Numbered from the stretch's first letter, positions 43,832-55,981 are shown. The stretch is 64,000 nt of DNA from Burkholderia oklahomensis C6786 (GCF_000959365.1 NZ_CP009555.1:1302001-1366000), one strand, 5' to 3'. The notes: generated by a model not told the origin, from the letters alone. Program-made: numbers and translations.

Positions 43832-45142
43832 ATGCCGCCGTCGTCCGCCGTTTCGCCGAATCCGCGCATCGCCCCGCACCGCGTGCGGCGCGCGGCGTTC
43901 GCCTTCGCGCTCGTGCTCGCGCTGCACTGGCTCGCCGCGCTGTGGCTCGTGCGCTTTCGCGAGCCGTTCAAGCCGGTCGAGCCCGAGAACGTGCCGGTTC
44001 AGGTCGAATTGCTCAAGCCGCAGCAGATCGAGCGCGCGCCGGCGCCGGCCAAGCCCGCCGCCGCTCGTCCGCGGGCCGCGCAAAAGCGCGCGACGCCCGC
44101 TCCCGCGCCGCGCGCCCGCGCGCCGCATCGTTCGGAGCCCGTATTGAGCGCCGTCGAGTCTCCCGTCGAATCGCCCGCCGCGGCATCCGCGGCCGAGCCC
44201 GCGAGCACCGCGACGGCCGGCGCGGCGACCGGCGCATCGGGCAGCGCGGCGAGCGCCGCGTCGGGCGCCGGCGCGACCGCGCAGCCCGGTGCAGCATCGA
44301 AGGGCGAAGCGTCGCCCGGCGTGAAGTTCGCGCTGCCGCCGTCGGGCGAGCTGCAATACGACACGTTCTACAACGGCATGCAAAACATGCCGGGCACGAT
44401 CCGCTGGCAGACCGACGGCCGCAGCTATTCGCTGTACGTGTCGATGCCGATGCCGTTCGTCGGCCCGTACACGTACGAGAGCCGCGGCCGCGTCGATGCG
44501 TTCGGCATCGCGCCCGAGCGCTACGTCGAGACGCGCGGCAGGCGGCCGCCCGACTTCGCGATCTTCAATCGCGAGACGAAGCAAATCGTGTTCACGAGCA
44601 CGCCGAATTCGGTCGCGCTGCCCGACGGCGCGCAGGATCGCTTCAGCATGCTGATGCAGCTCGCGGGCCTCGTCGGCGGCGATCCCGATGCGTATCGACC
44701 CGGCGTCACGCGCGAATTCTTCGTCGTCGATCGCGACAGCGGCGAGACCTGGCCGATCACGACGATCGGCGACGAGACGATCTCGACGAGCGCGGGCTCG
44801 CTCGATGCCAGACATTTCATGCGCCTGCCGCGCCGCGCGGGCGACACGCGCCGCATCGACATCTGGCTCGCGCCGTCGCTCGACTGGCTGCCCGTGCGAA
44901 TGGTTCAGACGGAACCGAACGGCTCGCAGATCGAACTGCTCCTGCATCGCCGCACGAACGCGCGCGGCGCGGCGAGCGAAAGCGCGGACACAAGCGCGAA
45001 CGCACATGCGGACTCGAGCGCGAACGCGGGCGCCGCACCGGCATCGGCATCCGGCGCGCCGCTCGGCGCGGACAATTCGGTAAATTCGACCGAGGCTACG
45101 CCGGCCATTTCGCCGGCTGTTCACGAGCAGCAACAACCTTGA
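43832..45142 (+). CDS. DUF3108 domain protein, membrane-anchored
   Basis: A 436-residue protein: N-terminal membrane helix (about 22-40, AAFAFALVLALHWLAALWL), an Ala/Pro-rich linker (about 55-165), then a DUF3108-like beta domain from about 170 (LPPSGELQYDTFYNGMQNMPGTIRWQTDGRSYSLYVSMPMPF). The family is thought to adopt a periplasmic beta-rich fold. It contains EFFVVDRDSGETWPITTIGDETI and DIWLAPSLDWLPVRMVQTEPNG. The tail after residue 375 is low-complexity. No ribosome site is obvious, and a TTG lies one codon earlier. Function unknown. Confidence 0.8.
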   Translation: MPPSSAVSPNPRIAPHRVRRAAFAFALVLALHWLAALWLVRFREPFKPVEPENVPVQVELLKPQQIERAPAPAKPAAARPRAAQKRATPAPAPRARAPHRSEPVLSAVESPVESPAAASAAEPASTATAGAATGASGSAASAASGAGATAQPGAASKGEASPGVKFALPPSGELQYDTFYNGMQNMPGTIRWQTDGRSYSLYVSMPMPFVGPYTYESRGRVDAFGIAPERYVETRGRRPPDFAIFNRETKQIVFTSTPNSVALPDGAQDRFSMLMQLAGLVGGDPDAYRPGVTREFFVVDRDSGETWPITTIGDETISTSAGSLDARHFMRLPRRAGDTRRIDIWLAPSLDWLPVRMVQTEPNGSQIELLLHRRTNARGAASESADTSANAHADSSANAGAAPASASGAPLGADNSVNSTEATPAISPAVHEQQQP

Positions 45143-45326
45143 CAATCTTTGACACCAAGTTTCGTCCACGGGTGGAGAATCAGAAACGTTTTAAGGTCAT
45201 CGGCATCCAACCGATACGCCCAGTGTAAAAACGACCGGCGTGCAGCGCCAACCCCTTGAAACCGGCTCGGTCTGCCCCACTTACGGGGCAACGAGGCCGA
45301 AAGCCATAGCAAAGAGGAGTGCCGCC

Positions 45327-45584
45327 ATGCAAATGATCTACAACAGCCCCAACTACTGCGTCGTCGAATTTCCGCCGCAGGACGGCCATCACGCGATGAA
45401 CTCCGGTGGCTACGAAATCGTCGACAAGAACGCGCAGCGCGAAATCTTCATCGACGGCGAACTCGCCGCGCGCTTTCGCGAGCACGTGAAGCAGTTGATC
45501 CAGGCCGAGCCGTCGCTCGACGAGGTCGACGAATTCCTCGGACAGTTCGATAGCCTGATGACGCAGCCCGTCGTCCTCCACTGA
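45327..45584 (+). CDS. DUF3567 small protein
   Basis: An 85-residue acidic protein found almost only in Burkholderiales (DUF3567). It contains MIYNSPNYCVVEFPP, GGYEIVDKNAQREIFIDGELAARFREHV and a C-terminal helix DEVDEFLGQFDSLM. GAGGAG lies before the ATG; the longer frame from 45240 lacks such a site. It forms its own unit with a strong terminator downstream. Role unknown. Confidence 0.85.
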   Translation: MQMIYNSPNYCVVEFPPQDGHHAMNSGGYEIVDKNAQREIFIDGELAARFREHVKQLIQAEPSLDEVDEFLGQFDSLMTQPVVLH

Positions 45585-45666
45585 CGTCGCGCGGCCGCGG
45601 CCGCTCGCCGGACCCGCGAGTCCGCCGAAGCGCCGCCGCCCGACGCGATCCGGCGCACTCCAACCC

Positions 45667-45702
45667 GCCCCCGCCCGGCTTGCCGCGCGGGGGCTTTGTT
45701 TT
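45667..45702 (+). terminator. Intrinsic terminator of the DUF3567 gene
   Basis: GCCCCCGC and GCGGGGGC form an 8-bp GC stem (loop 12 nt), followed by TTTGTTTT. Confidence 0.85.
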
Positions 45703-45742
45703 GCCCGCGAGCGGGCGCCTCACGTACGACGGAAGCAACGGC

Positions 45743-45748
45743 TACAAT
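45743..45748 (+). promoter_or_regulatory. Candidate -10 box of the metH pair
   Basis: TACAAT, 30 bp before the first metH ATG and after the preceding terminator. The best -35 candidate (CTCACG, about 18 bp upstream) is poor, so the assignment is weak. Confidence 0.35.
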
Positions 45749-45777
45749 GACGGCTTTCCGATTGCCGGTAATCCGCC

Positions 45778-46857
45778 ATGTCCGAGCCCACGCCGATCGC
45801 GTCTTCCGCCCAATCCGCCGCCCTTGCCGCGTCGTATACGCGCGGCGCCGAGCTGCCGCAGCTGCTCCAGAAGCGCATCCTGATCCTCGACGGCGCGATG
45901 GGCACGATGATCCAGCGCTACAAGCTCGACGAAGCCGCGTATCGCGGCGAGCGCTTCAAGGATTTTCCGCGCGACGTGAAGGGCAACAACGAGCTGCTGT
46001 CGATCACGCAGCCGCAGATCATCCGCGAGATCCACGATCAGTACTTCGCCGCGGGCGCGGACATCGTCGAAACGAACACGTTCGGCGCGACGTCCGTCGC
46101 GCAGGCCGACTACGGGATGGAAGACCTCGTCGTCGAGATGAACGCCGAATCGGCGAAGCTCGCGCGCGAATCGGCCGCCAAATACGCGACGCCGGCCAAG
46201 CCGCGCTTCGTCGCGGGCGCGATCGGGCCGACGCCGAAGACGGCCAGCATCTCGCCCGACGTCAACGATCCGGGCGCGCGCAACATCACGTTCGACGAGC
46301 TGCGCGACGCGTACTACGTGCAGGCGAAGGCGCTCCTCGACGGCGGCGTCGACCTGTTCCTCGTCGAGACGATCTTCGACACGCTGAACGCGAAGGCCGC
46401 GCTGTTCGCGCTCGATCAACTGTTCGACGACACCGGCGAATGCCTGCCGATCATGGTCTCGGGCACCGTCACCGACGCGTCCGGCCGCATCCTGTCCGGC
46501 CAGACCGTCGAAGCGTTCTGGAATTCGCTGCGCCATGCGAAGCCGCTCACGTTCGGCCTGAACTGCGCGTTGGGCGCGGCGCTGATGCGCCCGTACATCG
46601 CCGAGCTCGCGAAGCTGTGCGACACCTACGTGTCGTGCTACCCGAACGCGGGCCTGCCGAACCCGATGAGCGAGACCGGCTTCGACGAGACGCCCGACGT
46701 CACGTCCGGCCTCCTCAAGGAATTCGCGCAGGCGGGCCTCGTGAACATCGCGGGCGGCTGCTGCGGCACGACGCCCGAACACATCGCGGCGATCGCGAAA
46801 GCGCTCGCCGAAGTCAGGCCGCGCCGCTGGCCGAACCAGTACAGCGAAGCCGCCTGA
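45778..46857 (+). CDS. metH: Methionine synthase, homocysteine-binding module (split MetH, part 1)
   Basis: A 359-residue homocysteine S-methyltransferase domain, equal to the N-terminal module of B12-dependent MetH. It has [18 protein letters not shown] and [20 protein letters not shown], and three zinc-binding cysteines, one in GLNCALGA and two in [11 protein letters not shown]. In E. coli this module is fused to the rest of MetH. Here it is a separate gene followed by the remainder after 49 bp, a natural split seen in Burkholderia and relatives. Confidence 0.95.
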   Translation: MSEPTPIASSAQSAALAASYTRGAELPQLLQKRILILDGAMGTMIQRYKLDEAAYRGERFKDFPRDVKGNNELLSITQPQIIREIHDQYFAAGADIVETNTFGATSVAQADYGMEDLVVEMNAESAKLARESAAKYATPAKPRFVAGAIGPTPKTASISPDVNDPGARNITFDELRDAYYVQAKALLDGGVDLFLVETIFDTLNAKAALFALDQLFDDTGECLPIMVSGTVTDASGRILSGQTVEAFWNSLRHAKPLTFGLNCALGAALMRPYIAELAKLCDTYVSCYPNAGLPNPMSETGFDETPDVTSGLLKEFAQAGLVNIAGGCCGTTPEHIAAIAKALAEVRPRRWPNQYSEAA

Positions 46858-46906
46858 CGCACGCACGAGCCGCCGCCTCCCCACTCCAACCCGAATACGC
46901 ACCGCC

Positions 46907-49624
<2,718 letters not shown>

Positions 49625-49781
49625 CGGCCGCTACGGCCGCCGTGCGCGGTGGCGAGTCGCGGGGGCGGCGGCGGGAGAACCGCAGCCGCGGCAATCCGCT
49701 TCCGCCGGCGGCGCGCGCATGCGTCGTCGCGCCGCCGATGGGCGGTCGGCCGCGCCGCCCGTCGCGGCCCCCAAAACGCAA

Positions 49782-49804
49782 AAAGCCCGCACGAGGCGGG
49801 CTTT
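49782..49804. terminator. Terminator between metH and the DUF1840 gene
   Basis: AAAGCCCGC and GCGGGCTTT form a 9-bp stem with a 5-nt loop. The minus strand continues as T5 then GCGTTTT, so it serves the DUF1840 gene best; it may also act on metH transcripts from the other side. Confidence 0.8.
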
Positions 49805-49833
49805 CCGGGCGGCCGAGGGCCGGCGAACGGCGC

Positions 49834-50157
49834 TCAGAAGCCCCAGTGGATGTCGGCGTTCTGCGCCTTCGCTTCACGCAGCATCACGAGGAACGGCGCG
49901 ACGCGTTGCGCGAGGCTCGGCGCGACTTCGTGGTGCGGATGATCGGGTTCGTCTTCATGGAAGTGGCCCGCGTGCTCGGCCCGCGCCTGCTTGGCCTGGC
50001 TGACGGCGCCTTCGAGCTTCGCGATCGCGTCGTCGAGCTCGTCGGACGTGATCACGCCGCGCTCGCCGAGCTGCTTGCCGACGACGCCGAGCACGTAGAC
50101 TGCGAAATCCTTCAGCACATCCAGATCTTGTGCCGCCTTGCTTTTGAACGTAATCAT
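49834..50157 (-). CDS. DUF1840 domain protein
   Basis: A 107-residue protein typical of DUF1840: MITFKSKAAQDLDVLKDFA, a helical region with IAKLEGAVSQAKQARAE, a His-rich linker (HAGHFHEDEPDHPHHE), then SLAQRVAPFLVMLREAKAQNADIHWGF, the conserved C-terminus. AAGGGAG precedes the ATG. The His/Asp cluster could bind a metal (guess). It is divergent from argS. Function unknown. Confidence 0.85.
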   Translation of the reverse strand: MITFKSKAAQDLDVLKDFAVYVLGVVGKQLGERGVITSDELDDAIAKLEGAVSQAKQARAEHAGHFHEDEPDHPHHEVAPSLAQRVAPFLVMLREAKAQNADIHWGF

Positions 50158-50249
50158 GACAACTCCCTTTTCATCCTGTCGTGCTCGCCGTACGTCCGCG
50201 ACGGACGCCCGGCCGGCGCGCTGAACAAACGTCGGGGGCGCTTGGCACC

Positions 50250-50277
50250 TTAGCGGCATATTAGCACCTGTTAAAAT
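50250..50277 (+). promoter_or_regulatory. Candidate sigma-70 promoter of argS
   Basis: TTAGCG, a 16-bp spacer and TAAAAT, 84 bp before the argS ATG, within an AT-richer patch of the divergent gap. It is the best match in that gap. Confidence 0.35.
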
Positions 50278-50360
50278 TCAGCGATCCCTGAAACGCGCGC
50301 CGTGCGGCGCGACGGCGGCCCGGCCCGGCGGGACCGCCGCCAACGATATCTTCGACCAGC

Positions 50361-52145
50361 ATGCTGCCTGCTCAAAAACATACTCTTGAAACCCTGCTCG
50401 AAAACAGCGTGAAGCAGGTCGTCCAGGCGTCGAAAGGCGACGCCGACGCCGCATTCGTCCTCCCCGCGATCGCCCTCGAGCGCCCGAAGGTCGCCGCGCA
50501 CGGCGACGTCGCGTGCAATGTCGCGCTGCAGCTCGCGAAGCCGCTCGGCGCGAACCCGCGCCAGCTCGCCGAGCGAATCGTCGCCGCGCTGACCGCGCAG
50601 CCCGAAGCGGCGGGCCTCGTCGATGCGGCCGAGATCGCCGGCCCCGGCTTCATCAACCTGCGCTTGACGCCCGCGTCGAAGCAGGCGGTGATCGGCGCGG
50701 TGTTCGCCGAGGGCCGCGCGTTCGGCGCGTCGAGCCGCGACCACGGCAAGCGCGTGCTGCTCGAATTCGTGTCCGCGAACCCGACGGGCCCGCTGCACGT
50801 CGGCCACGGCCGCCAGGCGGCGCTCGGCGACGCGCTCGCGAACGTGCTCGCGAGCCAGGGCTACGCGGTGCACCGCGAGTTCTACTACAACGACGCGGGC
50901 GTGCAGATCGGCAATCTCGCGATCTCGACGCAGGCGCGCGCCCGGGGCCTGAAGCCGGGCGACGCGGGCTGGCCCGAGGCCGCGTACAACGGCGAATACA
51001 TCGCCGACATCGCGCGCGACTACCTGAACGGCGAGACCGTCGCCGCGAGCGACGGCCAGCCGGTGACGGGCAAGCGCGACGTCGAGGATCTCGAAGCGAT
51101 CCGCAAGTTCGCGGTCACGTACCTGCGCCGCGAACAGGACATGGACCTGAAGGCGTTCGGCGTGAAGTTCGACCAGTATTATCTGGAGTCGTCGCTCTAC
51201 ACGGAAGGCCGCGTCGAGAAAACGGTCGACGCGCTGATCGAGGCCGGCATGACCTACGAGCAGGAAGGCGCGCTGTGGCTGCGCACGACCGACGAGGGCG
51301 ACGACAAGGATCGCGTGATGCGCAAGACGGACGGCACGTACACGTACTTCGTGCCGGACGTCGCGTATCACGTGACGAAGTGGGAGCGCGGCTTCACGAA
51401 GGTCATCAACATCCAGGGCTCCGATCACCACGGCACGATCGCGCGCGTGCGCGCGGGGCTGCAGGGGCTGCACATCGGGATTCCGAAGGGCTATCCCGAC
51501 TACGTGCTGCACAAGATGGTGACGGTCATGCGCGACGGCCAGGAAGTCAAGATCTCGAAGCGCGCGGGCAGCTACGTGACGGTGCGCGACCTGATCGAAT
51601 GGTCGGGCGGCGCGACGCCGGGTTCGGAGGCGTCGCCCGACCTGCTCGACGAGGCGACGATCACGCGCGGCCGCGACGCGGTGCGTTTCTTCCTGATTTC
51701 CCGCAAGGCGGACACCGAATTCGTGTTCGACATCGATCTCGCGCTGAAACAGAACGACGAAAACCCGGTCTATTACGTGCAGTACGCGCATGCGCGGATC
51801 TGCTCGGTGCTCAACGAATGGAAATCGCGCTACGGCGCGACCGACGCGCTCTTCGCGAACGCGGACCTGTCGCCGCTCGACAGCAAGCAGGCGATGGCGC
51901 TGATGCAGAAGCTCGCCGAGTACCCGGACGTGCTCGCGCACGCGGCGAGCGAGCTCGCGCCGCACGCGGTCGCGTTCTACCTGCGCGACCTCGCGAGCGA
52001 GTTTCACTCGTTCTACAATGCGGAGCGCGTTCTCGTCGACGAAGAAGCGTTGCGCACCGCGCGCGTCGCGCTCCTCGCGGCGACGCGCCAGGTGCTCGAG
52101 AACGGTCTCGCGATGCTGGGCGTGTCCGCGCCCAGCAAGATGTAA
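50361..52145 (+). CDS. argS: Arginyl-tRNA synthetase
   Basis: A 594-residue class I aminoacyl-tRNA synthetase. It has the N-terminal additional domain, the HIGH-type motif in [21 protein letters not shown], the [10 protein letters not shown] and [18 protein letters not shown] blocks, the degenerate KMSKS equivalent [17 protein letters not shown], and the C-terminal anticodon-binding domain ending in [12 protein letters not shown]. It starts a run with the SPOR, dsbA and SDR genes on the same strand. Confidence 0.97.
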   Translation: MLPAQKHTLETLLENSVKQVVQASKGDADAAFVLPAIALERPKVAAHGDVACNVALQLAKPLGANPRQLAERIVAALTAQPEAAGLVDAAEIAGPGFINLRLTPASKQAVIGAVFAEGRAFGASSRDHGKRVLLEFVSANPTGPLHVGHGRQAALGDALANVLASQGYAVHREFYYNDAGVQIGNLAISTQARARGLKPGDAGWPEAAYNGEYIADIARDYLNGETVAASDGQPVTGKRDVEDLEAIRKFAVTYLRREQDMDLKAFGVKFDQYYLESSLYTEGRVEKTVDALIEAGMTYEQEGALWLRTTDEGDDKDRVMRKTDGTYTYFVPDVAYHVTKWERGFTKVINIQGSDHHGTIARVRAGLQGLHIGIPKGYPDYVLHKMVTVMRDGQEVKISKRAGSYVTVRDLIEWSGGATPGSEASPDLLDEATITRGRDAVRFFLISRKADTEFVFDIDLALKQNDENPVYYVQYAHARICSVLNEWKSRYGATDALFANADLSPLDSKQAMALMQKLAEYPDVLAHAASELAPHAVAFYLRDLASEFHSFYNAERVLVDEEALRTARVALLAATRQVLENGLAMLGVSAPSKM

Positions 52146-52223
52146 AGCCGAGGCCGTCGGCCAAGCGCCGCGGTGCAGCGCGCCGCGGCTGTTTCACGAA
52201 ATTTTTCGCAGGTGACTCAAGCA

Positions 52224-53066
52224 ATGGCAAAACCACGCCGCACGTCGAAGCAATCGAAACAAGCCGGAGGAACATTTCTTGGTATCGTGCTGGGCCTCAT
52301 CGTCGGCCTGGCCATCGCGGTAGTGGTGGCGCTCTATATCACCCGCGCGCCGTCGCCGTTCGTGTCGAAGGTCGCGCCGCCCGCCGACAACAACGCGAGC
52401 CAGCCGCAGCAGTTCGACCCGAACCGCGCGCTGCAGGGCAAGACGCCCGGCCAGCCGGTCACGCCGCAGGCCGCGCAGCCCGCGCCACCGAACACGGCGC
52501 CCGGCCAGGCAGCGAACCCGAGCCAGCCGCCGCTGCTGCCCGAGCCGCAGATCGTCGAGGTGCCGTCGTCGAATAACGGCAACGGCTCGTCGAGCGCGTC
52601 GAACAATGCCGCGGACAATGGCGTCGCCGTCGCGCCGAAGCCCGCCGACATCACGCCGCCGCCCGCGAAGAAGCCGCAGACGGCCGCGAACGGCAGCTCG
52701 GCGCCGCACGTCGCGAACAACAACACGTCGGCGGGCGCCGCGACGCCGCCGAAGACCGCGCAGGCGCCGAAGGGCGCGTCGTCGGCGACGACGGCCGCCG
52801 CGAAGCCGGCGCCGGGCGCCGACGCGAACACCGGCTACTTCCTGCAGGTGGGCGCGTACAAGACCGAGTCGGACGCCGAGCAGCAGCGCGCGCGCCTGGG
52901 CTTCCAGGGCTTCGAGTCGAAGGTGTCGAAGCGCGACGTGAGCGGCGTCACCTACTTCCGCGTGCGGATCGGGCCGTTCTCGAAATTCGAGGACATGAAC
53001 TCCGCGCGTCAGCGGTTGTCCGATGCGGGAGTCGATACCGCCGTGATCCGCTTTACGAAGCAGTAA
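52224..53066 (+). CDS. SPOR-domain protein (FtsN-like)
   Basis: A 280-residue bitopic membrane protein: short basic cytoplasmic tail, one helix (about 18-39, FLGIVLGLIVGLAIAVVVALYI), a long Pro/Ala/Asn linker, and a C-terminal SPOR domain (about 208-280, GYFLQVGAYKTESDAEQQRARLGFQGFESKV) that binds denuded septal peptidoglycan. This layout matches FtsN, the trigger of septal wall synthesis; other SPOR proteins share it, so the name is provisional. AGGTGA precedes the ATG. It sits between argS and dsbA. Confidence 0.9.
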   Translation: MAKPRRTSKQSKQAGGTFLGIVLGLIVGLAIAVVVALYITRAPSPFVSKVAPPADNNASQPQQFDPNRALQGKTPGQPVTPQAAQPAPPNTAPGQAANPSQPPLLPEPQIVEVPSSNNGNGSSSASNNAADNGVAVAPKPADITPPPAKKPQTAANGSSAPHVANNNTSAGAATPPKTAQAPKGASSATTAAAKPAPGADANTGYFLQVGAYKTESDAEQQRARLGFQGFESKVSKRDVSGVTYFRVRIGPFSKFEDMNSARQRLSDAGVDTAVIRFTKQ

Positions 53067-53118
53067 GCTGCGCCGTCGCCCGGCATCGTTACCCACGCAA
53101 CCGATTGAACGTTCGAAC

Positions 53119-53757
53119 ATGAAAAAACTGCTTAGCACGCTGTTCCTGTCCCTGAGCCTCGTCGCGGGTTTCGCGCAGGCGTCGCCCGCCGCGCCCGTGA
53201 CCGGCAAGGACTTCGAAGTGATGAAGTCGCCGCAGCCGGTGTCCGCGCCGGCCGGCAAGGTCGAGGTGATCGAGTTCTTCTGGTACGGCTGCCCGCACTG
53301 CTACGAGTTCGAGCCGACGGTCGAAGCGTGGGTGAAGAAGCAAGGCGACAAGATCGCGTTCAAGCGCGTGCCGGTCGCGTTCCGCGACGACTTCATCCCG
53401 CACTCGAAGCTGTTCTATGCGCTGTCGGCGCTCGGCATCTCCGAAAAGGTCACGCCCGCCGTGTTCAACGCGATCCACAAGGAGAAGAACTATCTGCTGA
53501 CGCCGCAGGCGCAGGCCGACTTCCTCGCGACGCAAGGCGTCGACAAGAAGAAGTTCCTCGATGCGTACAACTCGTTCAGCGTGCAGAGCCAGGTGAAGCA
53601 ATCGGCCGAGCTGCTGAAGAGCTACAACATCGACGGCGTGCCGACGATCGTCGTCCAGGGCAAGTACAAGACGGGCCCGGCGTACACGAACAGCCTGGAA
53701 GGCACCGCGCAAGTGCTCGACTACCTCGTCAAGCAAGTGCAGGACAAGAAGCTGTAA
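53119..53757 (+). CDS. dsbA: Thiol:disulfide interchange protein DsbA
   Basis: A 212-residue periplasmic oxidase that introduces disulfide bonds into exported proteins. A signal peptide (ends about residue 21, GFAQA) is followed by a thioredoxin fold with the active site C58-P-H-C61 (FWYGCPHCYEFEP), a helical insert, and the cis-proline loop GVPTIVVQGKY. The B. pseudomallei DsbA is a known virulence factor (family knowledge). It lies 52 bp after the SPOR gene. Confidence 0.96.
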   Translation: MKKLLSTLFLSLSLVAGFAQASPAAPVTGKDFEVMKSPQPVSAPAGKVEVIEFFWYGCPHCYEFEPTVEAWVKKQGDKIAFKRVPVAFRDDFIPHSKLFYALSALGISEKVTPAVFNAIHKEKNYLLTPQAQADFLATQGVDKKKFLDAYNSFSVQSQVKQSAELLKSYNIDGVPTIVVQGKYKTGPAYTNSLEGTAQVLDYLVKQVQDKKL

Positions 53758-53781
53758 CGCCCCGCCCCGCGCCGCGCCGGC

Positions 53782-54561
53782 ATGAACGCCCCCCTTCCCC
53801 TCAAGGTCTTCATCACCGGCGCGTCCAGCGGCCTCGGCCTCGCGCTCGCCGCCGAATATGCGCGGCAGGGCGCGACGCTCGGCCTCGTCGCGCGGCGCGC
53901 GGATGCGCTCGCCGAGTTCGCGCAACGCTTCCCCAAAGCCACGATCTCGATCTACCCGGCCGACGTGCGCGACGCCGACGCGCTCGCGCTCGCCGCGGCG
54001 CGCTTCGTCTCCGCGCACGGCTGTCCGGACGTCGTGATCGCGAACGCCGGCATCAGCAAGGGCGCGATCACGGGCGAAGGCGATCTCGCCGCGTTCCGCG
54101 AGATCATGGACGTCAACTACTACGGGATGGTCGCGACGTTCGAGCCGTTCATCGCGCCGATGACGGCCGCGCGGCGCGGCACGCTCGTCGGCGTCGCGAG
54201 CGTCGCCGGCGTGCGCGGGCTGCCGGGGTCGGGCGCGTACAGCGCGTCGAAGTCGGCGGCGATCAAGTATCTCGAGGCGCTCCGCGTCGAGCTGCGGCCC
54301 GCGCAGGTTGCAGTCGTGACGATCGCGCCCGGCTACATCCGCACGCCGATGACCGAGCACAACCCGTATCCGATGCCGTTCCTGATGGACGCGGACCGCT
54401 TCGCGAAGCGCGCGGCGCTCGCGATCGCGCAGAAGGCGGCGTTTCGCGTGATTCCCTGGCAGATGGGCGTCGTCGCGAAGCTGCTGCACGTGATGCCGCG
54501 CTGGCTGTACGACCGCCTCTTCGAGAAAGCGCCGCGCAAGCCGCGGGCGAAGGCGGGCTGA
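53782..54561 (+). CDS. Short-chain dehydrogenase/reductase
   Basis: A 259-residue SDR with the cofactor motif TGASSGLG (12-19), NAGISKGAITGEGD, the catalytic serine (VGVASVAGVRGLPG) and YSASK (about 153-157). The C-terminal tail (MPRWLYDRLFEKAPRKPRAKAG) is basic and may be membrane-associated. The arginines in VARRADAL after the second strand suggest NADPH preference (inference). It lies 24 bp after dsbA. Substrate unknown. Confidence 0.9.
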   Translation: MNAPLPLKVFITGASSGLGLALAAEYARQGATLGLVARRADALAEFAQRFPKATISIYPADVRDADALALAAARFVSAHGCPDVVIANAGISKGAITGEGDLAAFREIMDVNYYGMVATFEPFIAPMTAARRGTLVGVASVAGVRGLPGSGAYSASKSAAIKYLEALRVELRPAQVAVVTIAPGYIRTPMTEHNPYPMPFLMDADRFAKRAALAIAQKAAFRVIPWQMGVVAKLLHVMPRWLYDRLFEKAPRKPRAKAG

Positions 54562-54965
54562 ACGGGGTCGCGGGCGGCGTCTGCCGTCGTTCGCCGGTTC
54601 GCCGTTCGTCGTTTTTCTCGTTGCCGTTGAGCGTTGCGCTTCGTGCCGCGCCTCTCGCCTCTCGCTTCGCCCTCCTCGCCTCTCGCTTCTCACCTCTCGT
54701 TCGCTCGTCGGTCGAACATCCGCCGAACGACGCCGTGCCAAGAACAAGCCTCGGCCGACAATCGCAACGAGCTTCGCGCCCCGCGGCCCGCTCGCCGCCG
54801 CCGTCGCCGACCAACGGCCGCACATCCCGCACTGCGCCTTCGCGTCCCGATCGCGCTCCGTCACGCATTCGCACGGCCTGCGCCGTTTGCGCATGCGCAA
54901 ACGGACACCGCCGCACCCCGGACGAAGCCGCACGCGTCGAGTTCGGCACGCACAGCCCGCCGCCT

Positions 54966-54987
54966 AATCGATGCATATGCATCGATT
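54966..54987. promoter_or_regulatory. MarR-type operator 1: 22-bp perfect palindrome
   Basis: AATCGATGCAT followed by its exact reverse complement, 119 bp before the marR-family start. It shares its 12-bp core with operator 2; the centres are 72 bp apart, about seven helical turns. Confidence 0.7.
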
Positions 54988-55042
54988 CGCCTGCCAAGAC
55001 GGCGAGACACTGCCAAGATATGCCGCCGATCGACACGAAATC

Positions 55043-55054
55043 ATGCATATGCAT
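55043..55054. promoter_or_regulatory. MarR-type operator 2: ATGCATATGCAT
   Basis: A perfect 12-bp palindrome 52 bp before the marR-family ATG. A -10-like CATAGAAT follows about 10 bp downstream, so bound protein would cover the -35 region and block transcription. Confidence 0.65.
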
Positions 55055-55106
55055 TTTGTGCGTCATAGAATGTTCGTTGCCGACGAACCCTTCCAAAGGA
55101 CCCGCG

Positions 55107-55538
55107 ATGAGCGACGCTCCGATGAGACTCCTGTGCCACTGCGGCACGTTGCGCCAGGCCTCGCGCGCAATCACGTCGCTCTATGACGCGCATCTCGCGA
55201 AGCACGGCATCCGCGTGACGCAGTTCACGATCCTCGCGGCGCTGCACGGCTGCGGCACGCTGCCGACGGGCGAGCTCGCGACGCGTCTGCTGCTCGACCA
55301 GACCACGCTGAGCCGCACGCTCGCGACGCTGCAATCGAATCAGCTCGTGCGCGCCGAATCCGGCGACGATCAGCGAGTGCGCTTATGGAGCCTCACACCG
55401 AAGGGCGCCGCGTTGTACAAGGCGTCCCGCGCCGATTGGGAAGCGGCGCAGAGCGAGGTGTACCGGCGCGTCGGCAAGCGGAACATGCAGGCGCTCGACG
55501 CCGAGATCTTCGCACTCGCCGAGGCGCTCTCGAACTGA
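55107..55538 (+). CDS. MarR-family transcriptional regulator
   Basis: A 143-residue MarR regulator: dimerisation helices at both ends and a winged HTH (about 30-105) with TQFTILAALHGCGTLPTGELATRLLLDQTTLSRTLATLQSNQLVRAESGDDQRVRLWSLTPKG. Two Cys lie near the N-terminus (LLCHCGTLRQ), which could sense oxidants (guess). AAGGA precedes the ATG. Two palindromic sites upstream suggest autorepression. Its likely partner gene downstream is now only a thiolase fragment. Confidence 0.92.
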   Translation: MSDAPMRLLCHCGTLRQASRAITSLYDAHLAKHGIRVTQFTILAALHGCGTLPTGELATRLLLDQTTLSRTLATLQSNQLVRAESGDDQRVRLWSLTPKGAALYKASRADWEAAQSEVYRRVGKRNMQALDAEIFALAEALSN

Positions 55539-55589
55539 TTCGCCGTTCGGCGCCGCCCCGCCCACGCGGCGCGCGGCACGTGGCGCTTC

Positions 55590-55981
55590 ATGCTGCGCGG
55601 CGCGGCGGCCTTGCGCCGTGCGTCACACGCGCAGGCGCCCGAATGGTTCATGACGGCGCCGATCGGCGCGCTGCGCAAGCGGTTCGCGCGCACCGGCTGG
55701 CAGCCGTCGGACGTCGACTATTACGAGATCAACGAAGCGTTCGCGGTCGTGCCGATGGCGATGGCGATGGCGATGGCGATGGCGACGATGCGCGAATCCG
55801 GCCTGCCGCGCGCACGCGTGAACGCGCACGGCGGCGCATGCGCGATCGGCCATCCGATCGGCGCGTCGGGCGCGCGCATCGTCGTCACGCTGCTCGGCGT
55901 GCAGCGCGAGCGCGGCGCGGCGTCGCGAGCCTGCGCATCGGCGGCGGCGAGGCGGCCGCGCTGGCGATCGAGCTGACGTAA
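55590..55981 (+). pseudogene. Thiolase (acetyl-CoA acetyltransferase) remnant, truncated and frameshifted
   Basis: Only the C-terminal quarter of a thiolase remains: HAQAPEWFMTAPIGALRKRF, YYEINEAFAVV and GGACAIGHPIGASGARIVVTLLG align with the intact thiolase at 61764-62957. The N-terminal part with the nucleophilic Cys is gone. Near 55910-55925 the frame shifts, after which another frame reads RGVASLRIGGGEAAALAIELT to a stop at 55981. A run of ATGGCG inserts extra Met-Ala pairs. It is expected to be non-functional. Confidence 0.85.
55755..55784. repeat. Hexanucleotide repeat (ATGGCG)5
   Basis: Five perfect copies inside the thiolase remnant, coding Met-Ala pairs where the intact paralogue has a single TMAAM. 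Slippage expansion in a relaxed gene is the simplest reading. Confidence 0.9.

Larger units (their letters stand above)
54562..55106. other. Intergenic region with low-complexity tract and marR operators
   Basis: About 545 bp. Around 54651-54699 is an imperfect CCTCTCGC-type tract. The right-hand part is AT-richer and carries two ATGCATATGCAT palindromes. No credible gene. Confidence 0.65.

Noticed and set aside
45585..45777. Possible cobalamin or SAH riboswitch before metH
   Set aside because: The 193-bp gap contains the terminator of the previous gene and a -10-like box; no B12-box or conserved riboswitch core was seen.
52146..52223. GC-rich hairpin between argS and the SPOR gene as terminator
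   Set aside because: CCGCGG is a self-complementary 6-mer and the following T-run is interrupted; the genes probably form one unit.
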